From assembly GCF_964340395.1 (NCBI RefSeq), contig NC_135553.1, forward strand, positions 8,300,001-8,364,000: a stretch of 64,000 bases of DNA, given 5' to 3'. This stretch comes from Glandiceps talaboti. Its lineage: Eukaryota > Hemichordata > Enteropneusta > Spengelidae. The notes below the pieces were generated by a model, which saw only the letters and a program-made list of their open reading frames with translations, searched no databases and was not told where the DNA came from. A program made the position numbers and the translations under genes. Shown here in pieces: positions 24,139-37,637 of the stretch (position 1 is its first letter; every line of letters starts with the position of its first letter).

Positions 24139-25460
24139 CAAAATGTGACTTAATTTCTCAAAATGAAATTTTATATGTACAAGCTAGGCCATAATTAATC
24201 ACTCCCAGCAACGATGATGGCGCTCTATGCAATAACAACATGCTCACAGTAATTTTAGGTGAATTTAGAATCTTAGATAAAGGTTATGGTTCTTGCTAGC
24301 TGTTCTCTGTGTAACTAGAGTGACATGCAGAGATTCACCAAATAATTTCCCTTAACTCGATAGAGTAGATTACCATGTCATAGGACATTCAAGTCAGTCT
24401 GGTGAAATTTGATGGAGTTTTCTTTCCCTAGGTGGTGTATGTTCCTGATATGCCTTGCAATTTGATTAAAACGATCTTGTTTATCGTTTCCTCGTTAAGC
24501 AAGATAAGCGCTGTCATCAACTTCGATATCGAAGGAGTATACGTGTACGCCGGTCTCCTGACAACGCGCTCATGTTTGCTTCTAAAGTCGCTAGCTCTTC
24601 GTCACTGGCGAATTCCAAATGGTGTACCTTGATGTCCAATTAACGAATTGTCTGCGTCTGACGAATAGTCTCAGGTCTATATTTTTGTTCTAATGATACA
24701 CTCGTTCTCATTAGCGACACCTGGATTTACATTTAGTCAGCTAGCCACCCCCTCCCCTTCTTCTGTCTCCAACTCTGAAATGTTAATTATCCACCGTGAC
24801 ATTTCCAAATGCCAATTCTTTAAAGAATTGATCTGTTGCTTGACAAGACTAATTTGTCTTCAAAATTAATCAAAACGATAACATTTATTTGGGTAATTTC
24901 TAAGATTATTACCGAAGGACATACACACACACACTTTTAGTGACTTGTAGTTATTCAATATTTACGTGAAGACAGTGTTTAAGAAAGAAAAAATTGCTGA
25001 GTCGAATTTCGCGTTCATAGCACAGTACGTCTCGAAGGCATTAAATATTTCATGTAGGTTCCTTGTCATGAAATTGTGAAAGCAAAGAAGAGTCTGGTAG
25101 TCTGTATGTCTATCATCCGCACGGCTGTCCATCAGTTGCTACATATGCCTGTACTAGCTTATACCAACCTTAACTGCTTCATCCTGTCCAGAACGCGCGC
25201 AAATGTGCCATCTGCCTACAGTTGCATTCAATCATATATTTGTTGAACAGTGGTTGCCTCACACTGTGGTTTATTTTTTCCCCCGAAAACGTTTCGTGAA
25301 TATCTATATTACTGTGCTAGAAATATAATTGTAAAATTAAAGAAAATGGTTATTTTCAAAATCGTTTCATCTTTCAACCAGTATATATTTGACTTAGATT
25401 GGCATAGTCCTCATTTTCATGTATTGAGCTTTTTGTGATGTGTTTTAATCGGTTTGCAAA
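23073..25460. other. Gene-poor stretch
   Basis: (CAA)n and (TAA)n tracts lie at about 23150-23188 and an (ATT)n tract at about 24098-24138. No recognisable gene. The 66-codon frame at 24432 and the 77-codon minus frame ending at 24018 have no domain or splice support. Confidence 0.5.
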
Positions 25461-25605
25461 TAAAACAATGAAATCCCGCGAGACAGCGAAATCTCGTATA
25501 ATTGCGAAACAGCGTTTTCATCTAAATGAGGTCCTCATTGAGATGCGAAAACGATGTTTCGCAATCATGCGAGATTTCGCAGTCTCGCGAGATTTCATTG
25601 TTTTA
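25461..25605. mobile_element. 145-bp palindromic MITE-like element
   Basis: Imperfect inverted repeat with arms of about 70 bp beginning TAAAACAATGAAATC on both strands and containing CGCGAGAC and GCGAAATCTCG words. The loop is about 3 bp. Outermost TA dinucleotides are compatible with a TA target duplication. The 64-codon frame crossing it is an artefact. Confidence 0.75.
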
Positions 25606-26552
25606 CTGGTAAGAAAACATCACAAGTAAATGAACACATCAGATGAACAGTGTCAGTTTACATTTGACTAAGTAATGCATTCAAACACAATTCCAAAACC
25701 TTGTTCCTACGCATTTCTTTTGTGCTGGTCTACATTTGACGCAACTAATCACGTGACAACGTGCTTCCAAACTTTGTGGTAGTCATCGGAGCAAGAGCCG
25801 CTTTACCCCCAAAGCGTAAATGTATACAGTAAATATTATCACCGTTTATAGAGATATCATGCCAAATGTACATCACGTTTAATTTGTACTTTGTAATGCC
25901 GACGACAATTAGAGTGCAAAATTGCAGCTGTTGTGAAGTCTCGGCAGTCAATCATGACAAACAGAAGGACCTATAAAATATAATGGATAAATTCAAAGCT
26001 CTTAGAGCCAGACAGAGAACATGTTTCACCACTACAGTATGAAAACGCACATCATTCAAAGACACCTGTTTTAGACTTAAATAGCTATTCGTTGTTGTAA
26101 AGTGACTGTGAAAGGCCTGGCTTGGCATTATTATCGCCTTGGGAGGAGATTTCTGCTATCTGTTCTGGTCTTGTAAATATGTATGTTGTACGCTATCAGA
26201 TTTTAAGCTCGTTAGGTAAATTTGCAACCCCACCTTGTTTTCAAGTAGAATGATAGGAGGTCAGAGGGAAAACGATATACTAAGTGCGTTATACTGTTAC
26301 ATATGTACTCACGATACAGCTAGTGCGGAACAGACTTCCATCGCGTAGGAGTCGAGTCAGAAACAGAAGGATGTTTTTATATGTTAAAATTGGAAAAAAA
26401 AAACAAGGGGATTTTTTTATCAATGTCTAAATCATATGAATTTGCACAATTGTATAAAATTACTTTAGTTATTATTGTATATATTTTAATCATGTTGTTT
26501 ACAAACGTTCCTTTGTTATTGCAAATTGTTGATGCCGACCTCTAGATAGGTA
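25606..26552. other. Stretch without a recognised gene
   Basis: Nothing identifiable seen on either strand. Confidence 0.5.
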
Positions 26553-26905
<353 letters not shown>

Positions 26906-28056
26906 ATGAAATTGGCATGTTTTCTTTCATATTTCTACAATATGGTATACATTTATTAAATAACACAGTTATAGTCACTGTAAGGCCTCGAATTTCTTTT
27001 GTAATTTATCATGTTGGAATCCGTGTTGAAATAAATGATTATTTTGATCGTGATTTATAAAATGATCGATAGCAAATCACTGTTTTCATCATCTCTGCTT
27101 TAATTTTCTATTAAGGCAAATTCTCTAAACTGCCTCAAAATAAATTGCTTGCACAAATTAACACTTATACATTGTACTTTTGAAATCCGGTGTCCCCAGG
27201 GCTTGAAATTACTGCATTCATTAATCATTTCTAATTAATGCTAAAAGAAAAAATATATTCTCGGCATTTAAGAACACATAGGTAAGGTGTTATTGAAAAA
27301 GAAAAAGCGAAAATCTCAAGTCTAGTATCAGTGTGATATTTACTCAATATTTTGTTCTCACCAGAGGGCGCTTATCCATGCTTTCGAACTTTGTACAAAA
27401 CGTGATATGTTCCGAATAACTGTATATCTTGTATTTTTCTAATCCTAGACGGAATGAGCATACCATCGGGTCATATCCCGTTTGAACTCAATGGCATCCA
27501 TATTTAGTTGTTAATCTTAAGACATACATTACAGTTGAGAAATTCTGTGGCAAATGAGAATTAGCTTCTTCTTTTTTTTAAATTAAACTAGGACTCTGTA
27601 TGTTATACACATCATATTTGTTTAGTGATATATTGTTAACTGTCATTTTTCTTTGCAATACAAAAGCCTATTGTAACAACTGTGTGATCAACATACTCAA
27701 TATACAGACTGCCAATACATGTATAAAAGCATACGAGTTTTGCGTTTCGTTTTGATGGTTTTTGGGGGAGATGTTTTTGTTCTTTCTTTTATGTTGCTAT
27801 TTTTTTTAAACATGTGCGTTGCATATACTCACTTATAACCAGAGACTAGCTATTCTTTTAGTCTCGGTATAAAATGACAGGTCATCTAAATTACTAATTA
27901 TATCCGACGATACCATCGATTTGAAATATTAATTTGCACTTTGCTAATCCGATAGAAGGAAATGATTTGATGTAGCCTATTAATCAATTGTCTAGTAATG
28001 AGTTTCACTATTAATGTGAAATTTATCCCAAAGTTGATGGCTTTCTGTGGGTGATT
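26906..28056. other. Stretch without a recognised gene
   Basis: AT-rich sequence; no exon, RNA or element recognised. Confidence 0.5.
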
Positions 28057-28115
28057 TATTTATCATCATCATCATCATCATCATCATTATTATTATTATT
28101 ATTATCATCATCATC
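28057..28115. repeat. (ATC)n/(ATT)n microsatellite
   Basis: Runs of ATC, then ATT, then ATC units. Confidence 0.9.
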
Positions 28116-28257
28116 ACCATCGGATATATCTCATTTCTCTAAGAAATATGAAAACGCATTCAAACATAAAACTAGACTGCATTAAGTCAAGTTAGGAGGA
28201 CATGATGTGTAGACACACCGATTAGTTCGTAGGTATTGAGTAACTCATTTATGTAGT

Positions 28258-28258
28258 G

Positions 28259-28290
<32 letters not shown>

Positions 28291-28432
28291 TGTATGTATG
28301 TATGTATGTATGTATGTATGTATGTATGTATGTATGTATGTATGTATGTATGTATGTATGTATGTATGTATGAATGTATGTATGAATGTATGTATGTATG
28401 TATGTATGTATGTATGTATGTATGTATGTATG
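28258..28432. repeat. (TATG)n microsatellite, about 175 bp
   Basis: About 43 nearly uninterrupted TATG units with two TGAATG variants. Both strands are open (Met-Tyr-Val-Cys and His-Thr-Tyr-Ile repeats), which is an artefact. Confidence 0.95.
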
Positions 28433-28435
28433 TCA

Positions 28436-31400
28436 GAATATTCTGAGTTTAATACAATGTGCAATGTAGGTTAGGTTTTTAATTTTGTCTAAAAAATTAA
28501 CAAATATACAGTTATACAATGAATTGTATAACAACTTATAGAATGTTTATGCAAGAGATATCAAAGTTACATACATCTAACATGTGCAAACAGCTGAAAG
28601 TCTATATATGATATTCAATTCCACTGATTTCAGAAGTTCGGTCAAACTACGATATGACAATACAACACTTCACGTATTCATAAGCGTACTTTAGCCCTAT
28701 TTCATGTACATTTCATCTACATTATACGGATTTACTGGATATAAATCTGTCAGTTTGCCAATTTATGATGGATGAAACCTATTAAAGATGTAAATTTCAT
28801 TTATGTTATTTAATAAATGACACCAATTGCCTGCGGCATTCACAACTTCACTTTTCTAAGGGCAGGGATGAGAAAACCACCATTAGCTACACGGAGAATT
28901 GCAAACACAGCTACAAGCTAAGCTTATAAATAATTGTACTTTCTCATTTGTTACTCCTTTGTGTTTTAATGTCAAAGGTCAGGTCATATATTTTTTTTAG
29001 ACATTTCATCAAAATGGGAATAGCATTGTCTCTGTCGATGAGTTAGAATATCACACCAAGATATCAAAATTACGAATATACAGTCTGTGCATGAATATAT
29101 CTCATTATATATTTTGCAGTGTTCACTTTCTTTTATACATATAAATATATCACTGCTTCGAGCTATGGCTTACATGCAGGAATGGTAATGATTGTAGCGC
29201 ATTTAAGGCAATTGGCACACAGTACATAGACAAAGATAGAAAGTTTGAAATACTTACATGGAAGGAATGAATATAAATTGGCATTGTGAATTATGAATAT
29301 CTGTGTTGAAATTATTGAATGTAAAATTTCACCCGTAGATTATAAATCTAAAAGGGCTATAAATCTCACAAAATAAAGAATGCGTGATATTATTGTTCAA
29401 TATGATATAACATCATGATATATATGTGATATACAAATGTAGCTAAATTTGAAACAAGTCTACTGTGTAAGTTTACTCCATCCAAAGATCGTGAGATAAA
29501 CATCTAAACCTTGCCAAGGAGAGTACTTACGTATCACTAATTAAAATAAAGCTTAGATTGTATATAGAATGTCTTAAAGTTACAATAACTGCTTCCCTTA
29601 GATCACGATTTCGAACTATTTGGCTTCTTGAAATACACAACATTTAACTATAATGGGTAACCAGATGTAAGTTGAATTCCTTTCGTGTAAGGCCTTCTGA
29701 TTAGTTCCTTCATATCCAGTATCAGATTGTGAAATATATCACTTGACTTATAAAATATCATTAATTATGCAAATCAATCATTTTGGATAACAGCTGAGTC
29801 CTACAGGTTTATACAATACATACGCTCTGTCGTCATCATCAACGTGTATGTAAAAAATATATCTAGAAGTGTAAAGCATGCACTATTAAGATATTGTTTT
29901 ATTACCCATTACCTTACGGAAGATAAAAATAAGTATAAAACAGCTCTGATACATCAAGTCCTTGGTTTTCCAAGACACTAGCGAAAAGGTAATGCTTTTG
30001 TGCATGTCCACTATTCTCAGTGTATATATTTTTCTTCCCTTTTATATTTATAATAATTGGTATTAAACTGTTACACTTTGGGTTCCATCCCACCCCCATC
30101 CCCCACCCCCACCCCCTTCACTAGCTACTTCGCTTATAACTACACTTGTTTGCACTTATACATAATATAAATTCTCCTCCGGGGCATATGGATTGTGTTT
30201 TCCATTTATTTGAATAAAACATCCTTGGTCAATTTGTACCGTAGATTAAGAAATTATTTTTTTATATAGTCTGTGCTAGATATAAACATTCGATGAAATA
30301 CGATGAGTACTAATAATTTCCTAATATTAATCGATATTAATTCAGATTGGAGTATTAGTGATTGATAGCAGATCTTCATCAATATTATAGTAGTACCAAT
30401 AATTGATGATGTACAAGAATAACAGTAAAACTTGAAGAGCCCGATATTTACTGATCGATTGTCAAGTAAAGAGTATGACTCTTATTCACATCTTGAATAT
30501 TGTTGGTCCGATTTTGTCTGCGTTATTATCCAAATACAATTCTATAATTACAGTGTTGGGCATTGTTGCATGCATCCAGCGGTCATGCCCCTCACCCCAA
30601 TAACGAGGTAATATATCCAAGGAAAAGTCGGGAAGAACGTTCGTAACAGTGTTGTGACCAGTCATTTTCCTCCGACCTCGGAATAGGGTTTAAGCACATG
30701 GGCCTCAGGATTGATTAGTTAGTTAGTTGACGAAGACAAACAAACAAACAAACAAACAAACAAACAAACAAACAAACAAAAATAACTAGTAAATAAATAA
30801 ATAAATAACAACATATAATACTGATAAACATGAACGACAGGGTGTTACAACTCAAGATAAACAAAGTTTCAATCTATGCAACAAGAATTACAATATCTTT
30901 TCTTGTAATGTGAAATGGTCATGACTGCCGTACCCCTATAAATTATTATTGGTATATACTGAATTATACAAATGACGAATTTCATTTTGAAACCATTATT
31001 TGTAACATCATCATCATCATCATCATCATCGGTTGATTTATCTTTTAAATGCAGATTCCCTAAAATACATTAATTTTGTCAGGCATCGAAAATAAATCTC
31101 TTTCACAAACTAAAATTTAAAAAATGCAAATGTCATACGACAGATTTTTAACTCAAGATAAATGTACTTGTTAACTATCAATAATTATACGCTAAAAGGA
31201 AATAACACGTAAACATGTACAGTTGAAGGGAGGGGTCGTCTAATAGATTTTGCTAAACATTTATATAGCATGTCGACAGAGGGCGCCCATCCAAATTTAG
31301 TAAATTCGAGCAATTCGATGCCGTCAGTGTATTACACATGCATTCCCATTCCACTGGAGCTCCGCATTTTAGTACTTTATTAAATCCGTGACGACAAAAT

Positions 31401-31445
31401 TACTGAAATTAATCTTAAACTTGGTTCGAGTCTGTGATTATTAAT
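28436..31445. other. Gene-poor stretch
   Basis: Contains (ACAA)n at about 30737-30780, (AAAT)n at about 30788-30806, (ATC)n at about 31006-31031 and a CCCCCACC tract near 30090-30115. No gene recognised. Confidence 0.5.
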
Positions 31446-31745
31446 TTACCATAACCCTAACAATGAATGAACGTTTGCCGATAATAGGCGTTGGACAACA
31501 ATGTCAGGCAAAAGTATGTCAGCACTCGATGTAATCCCAAGTCCGTAAGCATGAACGAGATGATCGTGAATAAACTTTGATATTGTATGTTGTTTTGATT
31601 TTAGTTGATTTCCCGTGCTACTACGGGAACTATGCAAAAGAGTATACCTTGTTTTAATATTATTTTTATTTTGTGATTTTTGACAATCTCCGTAAAATGA
31701 CATTATTAGTGTAATGCATAGACCCAAGCTGAAAAAAAGATCCAT
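31446..31745 (-). CDS. Candidate small secreted protein, 99 codons
   Basis: The minus-strand frame starts ATG at 31745 with a hydrophobic, signal-peptide-like leader (MDLFFSLGLCITLIMSFYG) ending near residue 20 before DCQKSQNK. The rest is polar, with two Arg/Lys-rich positions (KTRY near 33, SSRSSTG near 43) and a C-terminus LLSANVHSLLGLW. There is only one cysteine after the leader, so it is not a typical disulfide-rich toxin or hormone. A possible acceptor (CATTGGTATAG) lies two bases upstream of the ATG, so it could also be an internal exon. No family recognised. It is isolated in a gene-poor region, and chance is a real alternative. Confidence 0.25.
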   Translation of the reverse strand: MDLFFSLGLCITLIMSFYGDCQKSQNKNNIKTRYTLLHSSRSSTGNQLKSKQHTISKFIHDHLVHAYGLGITSSADILLPDIVVQRLLSANVHSLLGLW

Positions 31746-32120
31746 ATCTATACCAATGAAAACTCTGGAACTAGGCTATTTTTCAGACACCGTATAAAGT
31801 GACAGTGAGATACTGATAAAAATATTAGTTTACTCTCTGACAGTCTGGTATAAATCAAATATGTTTAATGACATGTACACCATAAATAAAGTGGATTTAA
31901 TTCCAAACTTGATGACTTTCCGTGGGTGGATCATTATCATAACAGAATGGCAAATTGTCTTTTTTCTATGATGAATTTGAAAACGCATCTAAGTATAGGA
32001 TTAGTCTATAATAAAATTATGGTTGTATTTGATTAAACAGAAATATCATTAGAATGACAAATGGGGGTTGATGGAAAGTTATTTCTATATACCGTGACTT
32101 TTTTTATTTTGTATGTTTAT
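31746..32120. other. Stretch without a recognised gene
   Basis: Nothing identifiable seen. Confidence 0.5.
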
Positions 32121-32121
32121 C

Positions 32122-32122
<1 letters not shown>

Positions 32123-32162
<40 letters not shown>

Positions 32163-32311
32163 GTCTGTCTGTCTCTGTCTGTCTCTGTCTGTCTGTCTCT
32201 GTCTGTCTGTCTGTCTGTCTGCCTGTCTGTTTGTTGATTTGCGTATGTGTGTATTTGCCCGTGTCTGTGTATGTGTCTGTGTCTGTGTCTGTGTATGTGT
32301 ATTTCTGTGTG

Positions 32312-32355
<44 letters not shown>

Positions 32356-32362
32356 TACGTGT
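32123..32362. repeat. (CTGT)n / (TG)n compound microsatellite
   Basis: About 100 bp of CTGT units with CTCTGT variants, then TGTGTC words, ending in (GT)n. Cys-Leu-Ser-Val frames are artefacts. Confidence 0.95.
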
Positions 32363-34765
32363 TTGTGTCTATTCATAATAATCTTCGTTTCCCATGATCA
32401 GATTTTGACAGGGATGCGTTAGTGGTCCTGTCTATTTAACAAAAGAAATTACACTTTTGCGAACATCCGTAATCCCTGTAAAATATAGGCAATCTACGAA
32501 AAAGTTCTTTCTAAAAAAATCAGCTAATCGTTTATTCTAATACCCCGGTACTTTCAAATTAGTTGTGATCGTGACACGTAAACGAATGATAAATGCATTA
32601 TCCCAAGGACCGAATTAAATAATACTAGTCGTGAGGTGTTCATTTCTCTATGGGGAAAAGTTGGGATATCTTTTCTTGAAAACGTGTTCTTTGATATCCG
32701 AAATATACATCTAGTTTGCGAAATTTACATATGTACGTGACTGACTTCATTTTTTTCAATGAAGTACACCGCGTGTGATACTATATGTTTATCTCAATTG
32801 CAAACATTTCGCAAATTTTACAAATTTTGAAAATTGACAACTACACATAATCAACAAGGTCGAAACATGATTTAAATGCAATTGTTCAATACCACATGCA
32901 AGCATCAAAGTTTGTTAATTTTGTCTGGAAACATTGCTGTAAAGTGATTAGTTGTATATTATGTTTTCATCTATCGAGTGTAATGTATCTAGACCTGGAT
33001 ATCTGCATATACTTTATGAGTGTCTATTACATGCCTTGGTTACCTTGTACATAATTCATAACACACTGAAATATTAACAATGGCTTGATAAGTATACCCT
33101 TTTATGGGTATCTATGATCTCACGATTAATGCCACTCCATGATGAAAATCTAACACATTACGCAACCATTAGCGTGAGCTAATTAATGGCCTCGCAGGAT
33201 TCTCATTTCAATTTCATGATGCCACCTTAAAAGATTGATCGTGAATAAAAAAAAATGTATCATTAAAGAACATTTGATTAATCAAAGCCATTAAAGATGT
33301 ATATTTCATTTACATTATAATTGAAATAATATAATACAGTTAAATGCCTACAGCATCTATAACTTAATATTCCCTGTATATTGTACTATAAGAAGTCAAG
33401 TCAGGCTGCCATGTTCATCGTGATTCGAGGCCTGAACCACTAAAGTATCAAAGCTTTATCTTTCCAAATAAATGACTCAACAAGACGATATTGATATAAA
33501 AAGCCGCATCCACAAGTACTAGAATGATAAAGAATGCTATACAACATGAAAAGACAAATCATACATGTCTGTGTATTTTCATTCCATTATGGCTAATATT
33601 TGGGAAACATCTATAATTTAAATAGAATATAGAAGTTCCATATTCGCTCATCATGCTTATTATCAAAATAAAGTCTCTTATCTGGATTGCGGATTTAATT
33701 TGTACATATAGTTAAAAACGACCACATCTATCTGCAGTATGTATTTCTCATTTTAGTTTTCTCTTCTAGAACAATTGTTTCTCAGATCATACATGCATCA
33801 TACTATTGTAAATTTTCCTCAAGGCGCCATCGCCCCTTTCTTGCCTCGCCATGCCACCTGTTTGTAGAAGGATTATGTAAAAAAATTTACCCGCCTCTTG
33901 GGGAAATGCAGACGTAGAATCCGTTTGTTTGTTTGTTTGTTTGTTTGTTCGTTCGTTCGTTTGATGGTTTGTGTTTGTTTTTTTCGTTTACTAATCTTTG
34001 ATAATCAATCTTAGGTGAAATTGGCATTAACTATTCTTAACTAAGATTCCAAGTTGGTGTATTTCACCTTTGACGATCCTTTTCCCGTTAGCGCATTGTT
34101 TGTACAACGAGGGTACGGTACTACAAAGATGTTACCGAGACTGGAAGATTAGTCACGTGGTTGTGTGTACGCTTTATATCACTCGTCACAAACGATGCTT
34201 AGAGTGCCAACAACGGCTAATCTATCAGTCTAGGATGGTACTACGAACTTCATTAAATTATGTATCCCGTGTTACTACATGTAACACTGGGATAAGGTCG
34301 ACTTTTGTCATACCCATAATTATTTATCTGCCAGGTTGATTGTCATATTTTTTTATACATCCCTGTAGAACTGTACATTTATATGTGGTGCGGTGTAAAT
34401 GAATAATAACTATGCAGTAGATAATATTATCACAGGATACAGTTTTATACATATATAATTGCATCAATCAATTACGCTGCGCTCGCCACGTCTAGAAGTT
34501 AATAAAACAAATGGTGGGAAGAGACTTTGTGATAATGTCATCAGATAGTTGTATGGTAAGGTATTGGCACAGCCAATATTGCCTCGGTCATGGATAACTG
34601 CACTACTTCTTTCAGTACGCCTTTGCTGGAGCCCTCTGTGGGCAACATCTGAAATATATATATGCACAATACATTGGCGTCGATCTTAATTGGGGTACAA
34701 ATTATGCACTGGCGGGAAGTCTTGCATGGAATATTAATGTACATATTCCCTACCCCTGCCATACA
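32363..34765. other. Gene-poor stretch
   Basis: A (GTTT)n/(GTTC)n tract lies at about 33919-33962. The 89-codon frame at 34070-34339 has no domain or splice support. No other feature seen. Confidence 0.5.
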
Positions 34766-35210
<445 letters not shown>

Positions 35211-36225
35211 GTCATGCAGGCTCCAATATTTCGCAACAACACAACACATCTATTACACAATAAGACGACACGTGTGCAATGTCAAAGTTCAACTGAATTG
35301 ATTCAATACAACAAAAGAAGTATACAGAAATAAAGAAATGTGTTTTTAAATAATGAAGATTGTGCAGTGTAGGAAAATCTATTGCAATCATTGAACCATG
35401 ATCTTATATTTTATCTCAATTACTTCCATGTGGTATAACTTGTGTAATGGTCTATCCTTATCTTCTCAGACTTGTTGGATTTTGCCATGTGCTATGTTTT
35501 AACAAATTTAAGGTTTATCATAGAAAATCTAAGTATATATCCACTTTTAAAATACTGCAAGGGGGATTTGCAGAGATCATAGCTTCGTGATCCTGACATT
35601 GATGTCAACACACTTCATTAAAACATGATTTGCCATTCTCAGTGCTCAACTTATTCTCCGGGACCACCCGGATGGATAAACTCTATAACTACCCCATTCA
35701 CTCCATATTTCTCTCCAGCCCAATATAATTTGCTTATCCGAAATACTTCACAACAAATTACTGTTAGCCTCGAACAAGGCTGACTCTTTCATCACAAGTA
35801 CATGAAATGGGGCGATACCTAGAAAGTCCATTCTATTTTGTTCCGCCTGTGTACTTTTCAAAATCTTTGGGAAACGCAAAATGTATATTTTAATAACATT
35901 GGCTTCATTCAAATCTGGGTATAAACAATAGTATGTGATGTTTGCTCTGGGTAACGCACACTACACTACACATATCCGATATATCTTGCTGTTCGATATT
36001 CTAGTGATACGCATACCTTTGATTATAAAGACTTGGCCTCGTTCACATTTTTTGTGCCAAGAAACAGCTCTGTCTACCTGTATCGTGGCTAAGGGATTGA
36101 TACCTTTTGTGTTATATAGCTATTTGACTTTGAACAGGGAATAACCGCGAGACTGCAACTAGTAACCATATGAGGCAAACGACAACTGATTATTTATATG
36201 CATGTCGACTGCCGCTTGTATGCAC
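35211..36225. other. Stretch without a recognised gene
   Basis: Upstream region of the FABP-like pair. A 69-codon frame at 35935 shows no domain. Nothing else recognised. Confidence 0.45.
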
Positions 36226-36227
36226 TC

Positions 36228-36235
36228 TATAAATA
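36228..36235 (+). promoter_or_regulatory. TATA box upstream of the FABP-like pair
   Basis: CTATAAATAG is a textbook TATA element, predicting a start near 36258. The first FABP start codon is about 600 bp further on, so either the leader is long or an intron is present; possible splice sites are a GTACGT word near 36338 and an acceptor near 36787 or 36799. Confidence 0.45.
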
Positions 36236-36859
36236 GCCAGACCGTGAACAAATCAAACTGCGTCCCAAACAGATTTCATGCAGTAACGAAAAAAAAAACA
36301 CCTTTCCACACAAGCCGTTTTTAGCAGCTTGTATACGTACGTTTTAGTGCACTGGTTTGTAAAGGCTGCATTCTTTGTCCTCTGACTGACCCAATTGTGA
36401 ATCAATATAATTTGAATAGTCTACTTCTGTAACTTCAGATTTTAATGTTTTCTTCAATGAACCATGCATGACCTCCCTTTTGTGGTCAGTTTTTTCCCTT
36501 GAGATTTGATGGATTTGTTTGTCTACGAATGTTTCCTCGGGATAGTGCCCCCCCCCCTTAAGGGAATGTCATGATGTTGCATAGGAGGGGCTTTAGTATG
36601 ACATGCGACATGTTTCCAAGTTTTACCACATAATGATTTCACGTAATAGACGAAGTCACAGATTGGTCTTACCAGTTAAAAGCTGTGAGTCCTCATTTTG
36701 AATTTCAGGCTAACACCCCAGCCGCCGCCCCCCCCCCCCCCCTCTTGAAAAATAATGATAGTCCCTACCATTTGTATATGTATTTAGGAACGTCAACAGT
36801 ACTAGTAAATCAGACATTGGAGCAGTAAGTTAAAGCTGAGGACCGGTTTAAACTTTAAA

Positions 36860-37273
36860 ATGGCGTTCCGAGGCAAATGGAAGCACTATAAAGATGAAGG
36901 CTTGGAAGAATTCTTGGATGTGGTGAGTGCCCCAGCGGATATGAAAGTGACAGCGAAAGAAATTCACCCTTTGCTTGAAATCAGTCTTGAGGGCGAATAT
37001 TTTGTCGCATGCTTCACCGATCTTGGTCCAGCACCAGACAGAAAGGTGCAATTCAAAGAGGGCGAGGAGTTCGACCACTTGGCGAGTCTAGGAGACCCCA
37101 GTAAAACCCGTCGAGCGATAGCGACAAGAAAGAGCGACACTAACTTCGAAATTAAGACAGTGTCGGGAGAGCCTGAAATAACTGAAATACGAGAGGTTGT
37201 TGGGGGTGAACTGGTCACTACGTTGAAAATTGGAGGAACGGTATGCAAACGCTACTTTAAGAAACAGGAATAA
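36860..37273 (+). CDS. Fatty-acid-binding-protein-like intracellular lipid carrier, copy 1 (137 aa)
   Basis: The complete, uninterrupted frame has the size and pattern of the FABP/CRABP family, cytosolic ten-strand barrels that carry fatty acids, retinoids or other lipids. The N-terminus RGKWKHYKDEGLEEFLDVV fits the family signature (G-x-W ... E-F-L). EGEEFDHLA matches the GEEFDE strand. The C-terminal TEIREVVGGELVTTLK and GGTVCKRYFKK match the last two strands. The two buried arginines (positions like R106 and R126 of FABP4) are present, but the usual Tyr two residues after the second is Phe (KRYF). Vertebrate family genes have three introns; this has none. The ATG at 36860 follows CTTTAAA. 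An AATAAA overlaps the stop codon (37269-37274). A tandem paralogue lies 364 bp downstream. Confidence 0.9.
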   Translation: MAFRGKWKHYKDEGLEEFLDVVSAPADMKVTAKEIHPLLEISLEGEYFVACFTDLGPAPDRKVQFKEGEEFDHLASLGDPSKTRRAIATRKSDTNFEIKTVSGEPEITEIREVVGGELVTTLKIGGTVCKRYFKKQE

Positions 37274-37637
37274 ATACCGTGGGTGCCATGGGCAGGGTTA
37301 TGCCGGACATGGCCGCTGAAGTTTAATGTTTTAAATGCAGTGACCTATATTAATAGTGTTGGCCAATCAGAGAAAGCGTTTGTCTAAGTTTAGTTCCTAT
37401 GACTACAGTGCTTGCTTTATGCAAAATATAGCTACCAATGAGAAGAACTGATAGGGTGAATGGTTTACAAAAAAAAACGGGTCTTTATTGCCGGACTTTT
37501 TTCGTCGGTAAATTGCAAGGACAGGTAGTGAGGTAACGCCTGTGTCTGCACTGAGCACTACGCAAACGCCAGTCTTGATCAGAGTGGGCGTTCAGCTTGT
37601 ATCTCGCACTCCAGAGTTTAGCACTGCTCTACACAAC

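Noticed and set aside
31418-31440. GGTTCGAGTC, a tRNA B-box-like word
   Set aside because: The flanking bases do not form a T-arm stem and no acceptor stem or A-box is in place.
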